From Ferruginibacter sp. HRS2-29 (GTDB lineage: Bacteria; Bacteroidota; Bacteroidia; Chitinophagales; Chitinophagaceae), in assembly GCF_024343615.1 (NCBI RefSeq), contig NZ_RJUB01000015.1:62001-126000 (forward strand): 64,000 nucleotides of DNA, in the 5' to 3' direction. Below the pieces are notes generated by a model that did not search any database, was not told where the DNA came from, and saw only the letters and a program-made list of their open reading frames with translations. The translations under genes and the position numbers were made by a program. This document shows, in pieces, positions 35,343-43,966 of this stretch (positions are counted from its first letter, which is position 1; every line of letters begins with the position of its first letter).

Positions 35343-38300
35343 TCAGGTCAATGAAACTTTTCGTTTTATTTTTTTGCTGTGCGTTCTTTTGTAAAATAAT
35401 TCCACAATCAACGGGAATATCAGCAGAGTGAGAATAGTAGAACTTATCAATCCACCGATCACCACAATAGCCAATGGTTTTTGCGTTTCGCTTCCGATAC
35501 CGGTTGATAATGCTGCGGGCATCAAGCCGATAGCAGCCATCAGAGCCGTCATCACAACAGGCCTTACCCTCGATTGCACACCTTCTTTGATAGCCTGAAC
35601 GAGCGGTATTTTTTTATGCAGGTTTTGTTTGAATACAGACACGAGTATCACTCCATTTTGTATACAGATTCCAAACAAAGCGATGAAACCGATACCAGCC
35701 GAAATACTGAAGATCGTTCCCGTGATATGCAGTGCCAGGATTCCGCCCATGATGGCAAAGGGAACATTTAATAACACAAGCCCTGCATCTACTCCATTAC
35801 CAAAACTGATAAACAAAAGAATGAATATCAGTACAAGTACGATCGGTACAACCTGCGCCAGTTTGGATTGGGCACGTTGTTGGTTTTCAAATTCACCAGC
35901 CCACTCTATGTTGAAGCCCTTACCAAGTTTGATCTGGCTGCTTACCTTTTCCTGCGCTTCCACAATCGTACTACCCATATCGCGGCCGCGGATAGAAAAT
36001 TTGATGGCGATGAAACGCATGTTCTTATCCCTGTAAACGAATGCCGGCCCCGTTACAGTTTTGACGGTAGCTATCTCACGCAAAGGAATTTTTGAACCAT
36101 GCATAGTCGGTACCAGCAAAGCCCCGATCGCTTCTTCATTGTTTCGATATTGTTCGGGATACCGGATCCTGATATCGAATTTTCTCTCTTCCTGGTAAAA
36201 TGTGGAAGCCGTTTTTCCACCTATCGCCATTTCGACAAGCGAGTTGGCATCTGCAGTCGTGACGCCATATGTGGCCATTTTGCCTTCATCGAGTACGATG
36301 CTCAATTCGGGCTGGCCGATGTTGCGAAGCACACCAAGATCGGTGATGCCTTCTACATTTTTCATCACCTTACAAACTGAGTCAGCAGCTTTTTCAAGCT
36401 TCTCCAGATCACTGCCATATATTTTTACCGCAAGCGATGCTTTGAAACCGGCGACTGCTTCGGCAACATTATCAATGATCGGTTGAGAAAAATTGAGCAC
36501 GATACCTGGATATTGATTCAGCTGTTTCGCCATTTCTGCAATCAATTCATCCTGCGAAATTTTTCTTTTCCAATCTTTTTTCTCTTTAAGATCAACCTGA
36601 TATTGCACAAAATAAAATCCATTGGGATCGGTACCATCGTTAGATCGGCCAATTTGCGAAAGCACATTTTTCACTTCAGGAAATTTCATCAGCCCCTTCC
36701 TGAAAATATCAGTCTGCTCCTTCGCCTGCGTAAGCGATGTACTCATGGGGAATTCAGTAGTGACCCACAAAGAACCTTCGTTCAATTGAGGCAAAAATTC
36801 CGTTCCTAAAAATTTGAAAGAGAAGAAAGTTATAGCCATTGCTGTGAACGCTACGATCATGCTCAGTTTTGCATTCTTCATGGTAAAAGACAGACCTGCT
36901 TTTACGATCTTGTCGAAGAAATTTACGATAGGATTATTTTTTTCCTTTACGTTTTTTCTTAACAGGATGCTTGTCAATACCGGCACGAGCGTTAATGTAA
37001 ATATCAATGCGCCCAACAGGGCGAAACTCAATGTCCATGCCAGCGGAGAGAACATCTTCCCTTCCACTTTTTCAAACGCGAAGATGGGTATGAGGCTGGT
37101 GATGATGATTATTTTCGCGAAAAATATCGCTTTGGCCAGGCTGCTGCCGGTTTTGCGGATTGTACTCAGCTTCGCCGTTTTATTATATTTCTCCATCCCC
37201 ATTTCATGCGCCTTATGAGCCAGCACAACAAAAAGGCCTTCGACCATCACCACGGCACCATCAATGATGATACCAAAATCTATCGCCCCCATTGATAATA
37301 AATTCGCTGTCATGCCTTTCATCTTAAGGCAGATGAAGGCAAATAATAATGCCAGTGGAATAATGATAGAAACGATGAGTGTCGTCCGCCAATCCCACAT
37401 AAAAAGAAATACTATCACGGTTACGAGGAGAATGCCTTCGAGTAAATTGTGGCGTATTGTATCCGTACAAAAATCCATCAGGTTATCCCTGTCGTAAAAG
37501 GGAACGATCTTCACATCATCAGGTAATATTCTTTCATTGAGGTCTTTTATTTTTTCTTTCACCAGCTTCAGGACTTCTCTTGGGTTTTCGCCTTTGCGCA
37601 TCACGATGATCCCTTCTACCACATCACTGTTATCATTCAACCCAGCCTGCCCCACCCGCGGTTTATTGCTGGGTGATACGGTCGCCACATTCTTAACCAG
37701 GATCGGTGTACCATTGATATTATCTACGATGATATTTTCGATATCACGGATATTATCGAGTAAACCGATGCCCCGTACAACATAAGCCTGGCCATTCTTT
37801 TCAATCACATCACCTCCCACATTGATATTGCTTCTAGAAACTGCGGTATAAATTTCAAGTGGTGTGATATCATATTTAGCCAGCATCACAGGATCAGCAG
37901 TGATCTCATAAGTGCGTTCCGCACCACCAAAAACATTGAGATCGGCTACACCCGGAATGCTACGGATACGCCGGTCGATCACCCAGTTCTGGATCGTATT
38001 AAGGTCTATGGAATTTTTAGTTTTGGATTGTAATGTGTATCGGAATATTTCGCCGGTGGGCCCGTAAGGCGGCTGTACTTCAGGTTCCACACCTTCGGGC
38101 AGACTTATGCCTTGCAATAAATTAGTCACTTGTTGCCTTGCAAAAAAATCTTCCACTCCATCATCAAAGATCAGTTTGGTAACCGAAAGTCCAAACATGG
38201 AAATAGAACGCAACGATGATTTTTTCTGTACCGAGTTCATCGCTACTTCGATGGGAGTAGTTACAAAACGTTCCACTTCTTCGGCACTGCGGCCATTCCA

Positions 38301-38465
38301 TTGCGTCACAATTATTATCTGTGTATTCGTCACGTCGGGAAAGGCTTCCAGCGGCGTTTTCACATAACTCCATACACCGGCTATAATGGTGAGGAGCGTC
38401 ATAAAAAAGATAAAGAACCTGTTCTTCAACGAAAAGGTTACGATACCCGAAATAAATTTATTCAT
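35343..38465 (-). CDS. Heavy-metal efflux RND transporter, CzcA/CusA family
   Basis: 1040 residues, full RND size with 12 membrane helices in two blocks and two large periplasmic loops. The fourth-helix signature DFGIIIDGAVVMVEG matches the divalent-cation (CzcA/NccA) subgroup rather than the CusA monovalent form, so Zn, Co, Ni or Cd is the more likely substrate. Other blocks: TPLEAFPDVTNTQI, GTEFLPQLNEGSLWV, RPVVMTALMAAIGLMPAAL. It is the inner-membrane pump of a tripartite complex with the two following minus-strand upstream genes (adaptor, TolC). The operon ends at the terminator at 35.3 kb. Confidence 0.93.
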   Translation of the reverse strand: MNKFISGIVTFSLKNRFFIFFMTLLTIIAGVWSYVKTPLEAFPDVTNTQIIIVTQWNGRSAEEVERFVTTPIEVAMNSVQKKSSLRSISMFGLSVTKLIFDDGVEDFFARQQVTNLLQGISLPEGVEPEVQPPYGPTGEIFRYTLQSKTKNSIDLNTIQNWVIDRRIRSIPGVADLNVFGGAERTYEITADPVMLAKYDITPLEIYTAVSRSNINVGGDVIEKNGQAYVVRGIGLLDNIRDIENIIVDNINGTPILVKNVATVSPSNKPRVGQAGLNDNSDVVEGIIVMRKGENPREVLKLVKEKIKDLNERILPDDVKIVPFYDRDNLMDFCTDTIRHNLLEGILLVTVIVFLFMWDWRTTLIVSIIIPLALLFAFICLKMKGMTANLLSMGAIDFGIIIDGAVVMVEGLFVVLAHKAHEMGMEKYNKTAKLSTIRKTGSSLAKAIFFAKIIIITSLIPIFAFEKVEGKMFSPLAWTLSFALLGALIFTLTLVPVLTSILLRKNVKEKNNPIVNFFDKIVKAGLSFTMKNAKLSMIVAFTAMAITFFSFKFLGTEFLPQLNEGSLWVTTEFPMSTSLTQAKEQTDIFRKGLMKFPEVKNVLSQIGRSNDGTDPNGFYFVQYQVDLKEKKDWKRKISQDELIAEMAKQLNQYPGIVLNFSQPIIDNVAEAVAGFKASLAVKIYGSDLEKLEKAADSVCKVMKNVEGITDLGVLRNIGQPELSIVLDEGKMATYGVTTADANSLVEMAIGGKTASTFYQEERKFDIRIRYPEQYRNNEEAIGALLVPTMHGSKIPLREIATVKTVTGPAFVYRDKNMRFIAIKFSIRGRDMGSTIVEAQEKVSSQIKLGKGFNIEWAGEFENQQRAQSKLAQVVPIVLVLIFILLFISFGNGVDAGLVLLNVPFAIMGGILALHITGTIFSISAGIGFIALFGICIQNGVILVSVFKQNLHKKIPLVQAIKEGVQSRVRPVVMTALMAAIGLMPAALSTGIGSETQKPLAIVVIGGLISSTILTLLIFPLIVELFYKRTHSKKIKRKVSLT

Positions 38466-38532
38466 GAAAATTCAATTTGAATGAAGAATGAAGAATGAAG
38501 AGTTAAGATTTATAATACGATATTCTTAATTC

Positions 38533-39624
38533 TTAATCGTTGACAGCATTGTATACCAGCAACTGGTATTTTGTGATCACTTTATCGCCTTCTGCAAGGC
38601 CGCTTTTTAAATAAGCCTTGTCACCGATAGTTTGAAAGATCTCAACTTCTCTTACTTCTATATCACAGTCATCTTTATAAAGCATCACAAAATCTTTATT
38701 CTTATCAAAAATCACCGCATCTGCAGCAATAGCAGGCATTGTGCCGGCACCATCATCGTACCTGATCTTTATCTGTGCAAACATTTCAGGTTTTATCAGA
38801 TTCTCTTTGTTAGGTATTTTGATGCGCACTTTCATCACTCGGCTTTGCGGATCAAGCATATTGAAAATGCGGTCGACTTTTCCGGTAAAAATCTTGTCCT
38901 TGTAAGCGATGAGTTTTATATCAGCATCATCGCCTGCTTTTATTTTGGTGATATCACTTTCAAATACATTCGCCATCACCCACACTTCTTCCAGGTTGGC
39001 AATGATGAAAAATGGTTGTGCTCCATCCACCCTGAATTGCATTTTATCCGTTACATTTTTTTCGATGATATATCCCGACACCGGCGCAGTGATAGTTTGT
39101 ATCGCATTTGACTTAGCCCCAAAAATTGAAGTGGTTTGTTGTATGCGCCGCAGATCCGCTTTTGCTTTTTCAAGATCCGTTTGTGCTGCCACCACATCTT
39201 TTTCCGTAGCAAGTCCTGATGAAAACATATCTTCTGCAGAACTCAGATTTTTCTCTGCGATCTTTACGGCCGCATGCGCATAAGCAGACTGGCTTTGGTA
39301 TTCAGCGATCTCACTGCTACGGATAACCGCTAATATTTGCCCTTTGGTTACATAATCTCCCAACTCCACTTTCATCTGCTCTACCACACCACCCACAACA
39401 GGAAATATCTTTACCCATTTATCCTCATTAGCTTCTATTTTTCCGGAAAGCGTGACAAGATTTTTTACAGGTTCATTTTTTACGGAATCAATTTTTATGT
39501 TTCGTTTAAGCGTATCCGTTAGACATAATCTTGTATCGGTTATCGCTTCCGGAGTTTTGTTCTTGCATGCTAAAAAATAAAATCCTGATACTGACAACAA
39601 AAAATATACTGGTAATTTTTTCAT
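38533..39624 (-). CDS. RND efflux periplasmic adaptor (CzcB/CusB-like), lipoprotein
   Basis: 363 residues. Lipoprotein signal MKKLPVYFLLSVSGFYFLAC with Cys20 as the lipid site. The order is typical of membrane-fusion proteins: beta-barrel/lipoyl start (LSGKIEANEDKWVKIFPVVGGVVEQMKVELGDYVTKGQILAVI), alpha-hairpin (AEKNLSSAEDMFSSGLATEKDVVAAQTDLEKAKADL), second lipoyl half (ITAPVSGYIIEKNV) and a C-terminal barrel (LKSGLAEGDKVIT). It bridges pump and outer-membrane channel. It is 67 bp upstream of the pump gene and 11 bp downstream of the TolC gene. Confidence 0.92.
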   Translation of the reverse strand: MKKLPVYFLLSVSGFYFLACKNKTPEAITDTRLCLTDTLKRNIKIDSVKNEPVKNLVTLSGKIEANEDKWVKIFPVVGGVVEQMKVELGDYVTKGQILAVIRSSEIAEYQSQSAYAHAAVKIAEKNLSSAEDMFSSGLATEKDVVAAQTDLEKAKADLRRIQQTTSIFGAKSNAIQTITAPVSGYIIEKNVTDKMQFRVDGAQPFFIIANLEEVWVMANVFESDITKIKAGDDADIKLIAYKDKIFTGKVDRIFNMLDPQSRVMKVRIKIPNKENLIKPEMFAQIKIRYDDGAGTMPAIAADAVIFDKNKDFVMLYKDDCDIEVREVEIFQTIGDKAYLKSGLAEGDKVITKYQLLVYNAVND

Positions 39625-39635
39625 TTTAATAAAAG

Positions 39636-40913
39636 TTAGTTGGTGAAAATTGTTTTGCCTACGGCAAAATGTAGTGCCTCTATCGCCTGCATCTTATCAT
39701 CCCGGAGTTGGTTCAACTGCAAAACATTCTCCTTATAGGATTCGTAGAAATCAGTAAACTCGATGAGGCTTATATTTTTTTTCTGAAAATTTTCTGTAAC
39801 TCCAGCCAAAAGTTTTTCAAAAGTATTCTCAAAGGAAGTATCTATGGATGACAGCATTTTATCTGTATTCAAAAGTTTCGAATATGCCAGTTGCACTTCG
39901 CTTTCCACTGTCTGTTGTTGTTGCTGTACAAGGATCTTACTTTGTTCGATGCCGAATTTTGCAGCCCTGATATTCCCCTGATTCCTTTTGAAAAAAGGAA
40001 GGTCCATCGCTATCGTAAGAAAACTGGCATTATCAACAAAACTTCCGCGTTTGTCAAACTCCGCACCTAGTGTGAGGTCTGGCTTCGCCAATGCTTTTTG
40101 TAAGTTGAGATTTTGTTGATGATACAAAACACTTCGTTGGGCAATTTGCAGATCTGACCTGTTTTTGTAAGCAGTGTCTATCAACGATTGTACATCAACA
40201 GCAGTAATCATTTCAGAAGTAATTCTTTCTGAAACCATCGGAGTAAACCAGGTTTTATTATCCTGGAGCAACAGCCGAAGCGACGCCTGCACTTCATTCA
40301 ATTTATTCAGAAGAGAAATCTGTTCGGCTTTCAATGAATACAAAAGTGATCTGATGCGCATCGCATCTTTCATTGTCACTGTCCCTTTTGACTGAAGTTG
40401 CTCATAAGCCGCATTCAGTTTTTCTACAGACAATATCTGTACTGAGTAAGCCGTAACAGATCGTTGCAGATAATAACTCTCATAAAAATTGCTGCGCAAT
40501 TCATACCGTAATGTCCGCAGCAGATCGAAAAAATTACGCTCGCTTATGGAAGTATTTATCTGCGCCAGCTTGATCTCTTTGTTTCGTTTTCCGGCAAGCC
40601 GGATGATCTGTTGCAATGCAATATCATATTGCCCGTTCTTGTTGCTTACATTAAAGATTTTATTGCGTTGCGGATCATAAGCATTTGCAATGATAGACAA
40701 CGTCGGATTATCATAAAGCTTTGCTTGCATTTCTGCAGCTTTTGCGATATGGATGTTATAATGTTCTGCGAGCAATTGCAGATTTTTTTCTGTGAATTGT
40801 TTTTCGGCCTCGGGTAGTGTGATACGCAAAGTGTCCTGCGCACGCGATTGCAGCGTGCTGCATAACAGCATCACACCAGCCAGGCATAAATGCCTGATGG
40901 TAGTATGTTTCAT
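39636..40913 (-). CDS. TolC-family outer-membrane efflux protein (CzcC-like)
   Basis: 425 residues with signal peptide MKHTTIRHLCLAGVMLLCSTLQSRAQ and two OEP domains typical of CzcC/CusC channels: LPEAEKQFTEKNLQLLAEHYN in the first, ALAKPDLTLGAEFDKRGSF and FLTIAMDLPFFKRNQGNI in the second, with long helical repeats. It is the outer-membrane exit of the metal efflux complex. It is first of the three pump genes, 124 bp after the small gene at 41.0-41.4 kb. Confidence 0.9.
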   Translation of the reverse strand: MKHTTIRHLCLAGVMLLCSTLQSRAQDTLRITLPEAEKQFTEKNLQLLAEHYNIHIAKAAEMQAKLYDNPTLSIIANAYDPQRNKIFNVSNKNGQYDIALQQIIRLAGKRNKEIKLAQINTSISERNFFDLLRTLRYELRSNFYESYYLQRSVTAYSVQILSVEKLNAAYEQLQSKGTVTMKDAMRIRSLLYSLKAEQISLLNKLNEVQASLRLLLQDNKTWFTPMVSERITSEMITAVDVQSLIDTAYKNRSDLQIAQRSVLYHQQNLNLQKALAKPDLTLGAEFDKRGSFVDNASFLTIAMDLPFFKRNQGNIRAAKFGIEQSKILVQQQQQTVESEVQLAYSKLLNTDKMLSSIDTSFENTFEKLLAGVTENFQKKNISLIEFTDFYESYKENVLQLNQLRDDKMQAIEALHFAVGKTIFTN

Positions 40914-41037
40914 TTTAAATTAAGAATGATGTGACGGAACACATACCCACAAAGGGTTTCCGGGCATATCAAGAATGCAAGGGTGCGTTCCGGAAAATTA
41001 TTTTCGGTAAATACTGTTGAGATGACAGTGAAAATAA

Positions 41038-41406
41038 TCAGGCCATATCTGGCGGAGGAGTAGCTACATCGAGTGCAGGAAATGATAACTGCGGGAGCAT
41101 GTATTCAGAGAAACTATGTTTCCTGATCTCTACAAAACGATCGCGTTGAATGAAAACGGAAGGCTGAAGGTAATTGTAGTCAACTGATTTTACTACATGA
41201 AAATCCTGACCATTATCGGAATCTTCGTCTTCCGGTGTCGGATCATAATTACCCAATAAAACCTGGTCGACATATTCGGAAACGCTGTTGATGTCATCGA
41301 TCTGGCGGCCGGTGATATCGTATTGATCATCTTCTGCAACCTGTGGCAGGAACATCGAAGTGTTCATGTGACACAGCAGTAATATGAATGCAAAAAATTT
41401 CTTCAT
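41038..41406 (-). CDS. Small exported protein preceding metal efflux genes, function unknown
   Basis: 122 residues: a signal-like N-terminus (MKKFFAFILLLCHMNTSMF), then an acidic central part (EDEDSDNGQD) and a tail ending in PPPDMA. No known domain. It is oriented with the czc-type genes and has a good promoter just upstream, so it is probably the first gene of the efflux operon. The acidic stretch could bind metal, but this is speculative. Confidence 0.6.
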   Translation of the reverse strand: MKKFFAFILLLCHMNTSMFLPQVAEDDQYDITGRQIDDINSVSEYVDQVLLGNYDPTPEDEDSDNGQDFHVVKSVDYNYLQPSVFIQRDRFVEIRKHSFSEYMLPQLSFPALDVATPPPDMA

Positions 41407-41413
41407 GAAGTTG

Positions 41414-41442
41414 CGAAGATATAAAAATCAGCCGGGGGCAAA
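41414..41442 (-). promoter_or_regulatory. Promoter of the metal efflux cluster
   Basis: On the minus strand TTTG (41442-41439), a 17-bp spacer and TATCTTCG (41421-41414) match the Bacteroidota -33/-7 pattern with one mismatch in the -7 (TTCG for TTTG). The box ends 7 bp before the ATG at 41406. Confidence 0.5.
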
Positions 41443-41486
41443 GTATGGTAACTTATTTTTAACAGAACATTGTTGCAACAATAATA

Positions 41487-41906
41487 TCAATGGTGAATAA
41501 ACCAGCCGAGCGCCAGTTCGTAACCTTTGAGGCCCAGGCCGCTTATAACGCCTGCACTTTTGCCTGACACATGTGATATCTTTCGGAAATCTTCACGGCT
41601 GAAAATGTTTGAGATATGTACTTCAACCACTTTGGTAGTGATTGCTGCAATCGCATCACCAAGTGCTACTGAAGTGTGTGTGTAGCCACCGGGATTTAGA
41701 ATAATGCCATCGTAATCGAATCCGAGCTTTTGTATTTCATTGATGAGTTCACCTTCGACATTGCTTTGAAAATAGCTGAATTCTACCTGGGGGTAATGAT
41801 CAATCAGATCCTGCAGAAAATCTTCGAAAGTTTCTTTTCCATAAACTTCAGGCTCGCGTTTACCAAGGAGATTGAGGTTGGGGCCGTTGATGATAGCAAT
41901 TTTCAT
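41487..41906 (-). CDS. aroQ: 3-dehydroquinate dehydratase, type II
   Basis: 139 residues, normal for the type II family. It dehydrates 3-dehydroquinate in the shikimate pathway. Visible motifs: INGPNLNLLGKREPEVYG with the catalytic Tyr in the flexible lid, SNVEGELIN, LNPGGYTHTSVALGDAI with the catalytic His, and VEVHISNIFSREDFRKISHVS. Start ATG at 41906, with word repeats directly upstream. carA lies upstream on the same strand but a terminator separates them. Confidence 0.95.
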   Translation of the reverse strand: MKIAIINGPNLNLLGKREPEVYGKETFEDFLQDLIDHYPQVEFSYFQSNVEGELINEIQKLGFDYDGIILNPGGYTHTSVALGDAIAAITTKVVEVHISNIFSREDFRKISHVSGKSAGVISGLGLKGYELALGWFIHH

Positions 41907-42068
41907 GACACGAATTTATACGAATTACACGAATTACACGAATTGGTTTCTTAAGCAAAAAGGCTTGTAAGAAGACAGATCATTTTAAAATCAGATTCTT
42001 TATGATAAAATAAAAATCCCGCCAACGGCGGGATTCATTCGTGTAATTCGATAAAATTCGTGTAATCA
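41907..42068. repeat. GTGTAATTCG-family inverted repeat flanking the carA terminator
   Basis: The left arm (41907-41945) has three ACGAATTACACGAATT-type words directly upstream of aroQ; the right arm (42035-42068) has ATTCGTGTAATTCG and AAATTCGTGTAATC adjoining the carA stop. The carA terminator lies in between. Confidence 0.78.
42011..42035 (-). terminator. Terminator of carA
   Basis: A 9-bp stem AATCCCGCC (42015-42023) with 42027-42035, loop AAC; on the minus strand it is followed by TTTTTATTTTATC. Confidence 0.85.
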
Positions 42069-42069
42069 A

Positions 42070-43155
42070 CTATTTCATCATCCCTACAAAGTCATCAAAC
42101 AGGTATCTGCTATCGTGTGGTCCTGGTGTAGCTTCAGGATGATATTGCACGGAGAATGCTTTTTTGCCTTTGACCCTGATACCTTCGATGCTGTTGTCAT
42201 TGAGGTTCATGTGGGTGATCTCTATATTTTCTTTTGTCTTTACTGTTTCCGGATTTACACCAAAACCGTGGTTCTGGGTGGTGATCTCGCTTTTGCCGGT
42301 AATGATATTTTTTACCGGGTGGTTTAATCCGCGGTGTCCGTGGTGCATCTTGAAAGTATCGATATCATTGGCGAGTGCCAGCAACTGGTGCCCGAGGCAG
42401 ATGCCGAAAAGTGGTTTGTCGGCTGCCAGTATTTGTTTCACAGTTTTGATCGCGTAATCCATCGGTGCCGGATCACCGGGACCATTGCTGATGAAATAAC
42501 CATGTGGCTCAAATTTTTCCAGTTCTTCAAACGGCGTTTTTGCATTAAAGACTTTTACAAAAACTCCCCTTTCCGTCAGGCAATTCAGAATATTCTTTTT
42601 GATCCCAAAATCAAGCACCGCAACACGCAGGTCACTGTTTTCATCGCCTAAAGTATATGTCTCGGTGGTACTTACCACTGAAGCCAACTCCAGTCCATCC
42701 ATAGAAGGAACGGCTTTCAATTGTGCCTTCAGTTTTTCAATATCTTTCTCATCTGAAGAAATGATGCAGTTCATCGCACCTTTTGTACGCACATGTGCTA
42801 CCAATGCACGTGTATCCACGCCATCGATCGCTACGAGGTTCTCATCTTCAAAATATTGCTGTAATGACCTGTCAGCCAGGAAACGGCTGAATTTTTCTTC
42901 CAGGTTCCTGCCGATGACAGCTTTCACTTTCACGCTTCCGCTTTCCACATCCGCTTCTTTTACGCCATAGTTCCCGGTATGCACGCTGTTCATGATCAAT
43001 ACCTGGCCATAATAACTAGGGTCTGTGAATACTTCCTGGTACCCCGTCATACCGGTATTAAAACAAAGTTCACCTGTTGCGGTCCCTTTTTTTCCGAAGG
43101 CATTACCATGGATGATGGTACCGTCTTCGAGGATCAAAATCGCTGTTTCGTTCAT
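42070..43155 (-). CDS. carA: Carbamoyl-phosphate synthase small subunit
   Basis: 361 residues from ATG at 43155 (MNETAILILEDGTIIHG). The open frame reaches 43497, but the extra 114 codons run through the rplQ-carA terminators and the 3' end of rplQ in another frame and look nothing like CarA. Domains: CPSase small-chain N-domain (GELCFNTGMTGYQEVFTDPSYYGQ, GVDTRALVAHVR) and class I glutamine amidotransferase (ISNGPGDPAP, FGICLGHQLLAL with nucleophile Cys, NHGFGVNPE, QYHPEATPGPHDS). It supplies ammonia for carbamoyl phosphate in pyrimidine and arginine synthesis. carB is not in this window. Confidence 0.95.
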   Translation of the reverse strand: MNETAILILEDGTIIHGNAFGKKGTATGELCFNTGMTGYQEVFTDPSYYGQVLIMNSVHTGNYGVKEADVESGSVKVKAVIGRNLEEKFSRFLADRSLQQYFEDENLVAIDGVDTRALVAHVRTKGAMNCIISSDEKDIEKLKAQLKAVPSMDGLELASVVSTTETYTLGDENSDLRVAVLDFGIKKNILNCLTERGVFVKVFNAKTPFEELEKFEPHGYFISNGPGDPAPMDYAIKTVKQILAADKPLFGICLGHQLLALANDIDTFKMHHGHRGLNHPVKNIITGKSEITTQNHGFGVNPETVKTKENIEITHMNLNDNSIEGIRVKGKKAFSVQYHPEATPGPHDSRYLFDDFVGMMK

Positions 43156-43217
43156 AGTTATATCAGTTGTGCCGTTATATTCTGCAAATAAAAAACATTG
43201 TTGTGAATTCTCGGTTA

Positions 43218-43251
43218 AAACCCCGGAGGTTTTGCAAAACCTCCGGGGTTT
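43218..43251 (-). promoter_or_regulatory. 34-bp perfect palindrome in the carA leader
   Basis: Bases 43218-43234 are the exact reverse complement of 43235-43251 (AAACCCCGGAGGTTTTG as left arm). On the minus strand the RNA hairpin is followed by TTTTAACC. It stands 62 bp upstream of the carA start, after the rplQ terminator. It could be a second terminator, an attenuator or a protein-binding palindrome. Confidence 0.6.
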
Positions 43252-43266
43252 ATTAGCATTTTGCCT

Positions 43267-43296
43267 AAAAAAAGCCCCGATATAAATATCAGGGCT
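43267..43296 (-). terminator. Terminator after rplQ
   Basis: On the minus strand, AGCCCTGATAT pairs with ATATCGGGGCT (one mismatch; 43296-43286 with 43283-43273), followed by seven T. It closes the ribosomal protein operon 26 bp after the rplQ stop. Confidence 0.88.
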
Positions 43297-43321
43297 GGTA
43301 TAAAATTTCAAAGAATCATGC

Positions 43322-43858
43322 TTATGCTTCTTTTGTTTCTTCAGTAGTTTCTGCAGCATCTGGAACAGGAGTTTCAGTTGTTGCTTCAGCAGCAACTTCT
43401 TCAGTTTTCTTTTTTGCACCGCCAGAAGAACGACGGGTTTTCTTAGCAGGTTCAGCAGCAGTTGCAACTGATTTGCCATAGATTTCGTTGAAGTCAACCA
43501 GTTCTATCATTGCCAATTCAGCGTTATCACCGGTACGTGCGCCTAATTTGATGATACGAGTGTAACCACCCGGGCGGCTTGCTACTTTTGGAGCGATCAC
43601 TGTGAAAAGTTCTTTTACAGCCTGCTTGTCATTCAGGTAGCTGAAAACTATCCTGTGATTGTGCATGATAACTTCTTTGGTATCGGTAGCCTTTGTCTTG
43701 GTGATCAATGGCTCGATGTAAGTACGCAAAGCTTTCGCTTTAGCCAGGGTTGTAGTGATCCTTTTGTAAGTGATCAGCTGGCAACCAAGGTTCATCAAAA
43801 GGGCCTTCCTGTGGGAAGCGGTCCTGCTTAAATTGTTGTTTTTGTTTCCGTGACGCAT
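43322..43858 (-). CDS. rplQ: 50S ribosomal protein L17
   Basis: 178 residues: the L17 core is in the first ~115 ([25 protein letters not shown]...[18 protein letters not shown] block...[26 protein letters not shown]). A ~55-residue low-complexity tail rich in Ala, Lys, Glu and Thr follows ([13 protein letters not shown], then acidic). E. coli L17 has 127 residues, so the tail is an extension, common among Bacteroidota. It is last in the infA-rplQ operon. Confidence 0.96.
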   Translation of the reverse strand: MRHGNKNNNLSRTASHRKALLMNLGCQLITYKRITTTLAKAKALRTYIEPLITKTKATDTKEVIMHNHRIVFSYLNDKQAVKELFTVIAPKVASRPGGYTRIIKLGARTGDNAELAMIELVDFNEIYGKSVATAAEPAKKTRRSSGGAKKKTEEVAAEATTETPVPDAAETTEETKEA

Positions 43859-43966
43859 GACGTTGTTTTTTTAGTTCATCTGTACCGTGTCAGGATTTAC
43901 AGACTACTTATGAGTGTTTAATTACTTAAATGAAATTGCTTCGTTCCCCGCAATGACGGGAAAGCA

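Noticed and set aside
43156..43497. 114-codon N-terminal extension of carA
   Set aside because: It runs through two hairpins and overlaps the rplQ 3' end in another frame; its Leu/Lys-rich composition is not CarA-like, and a normal CarA start exists at 43155.
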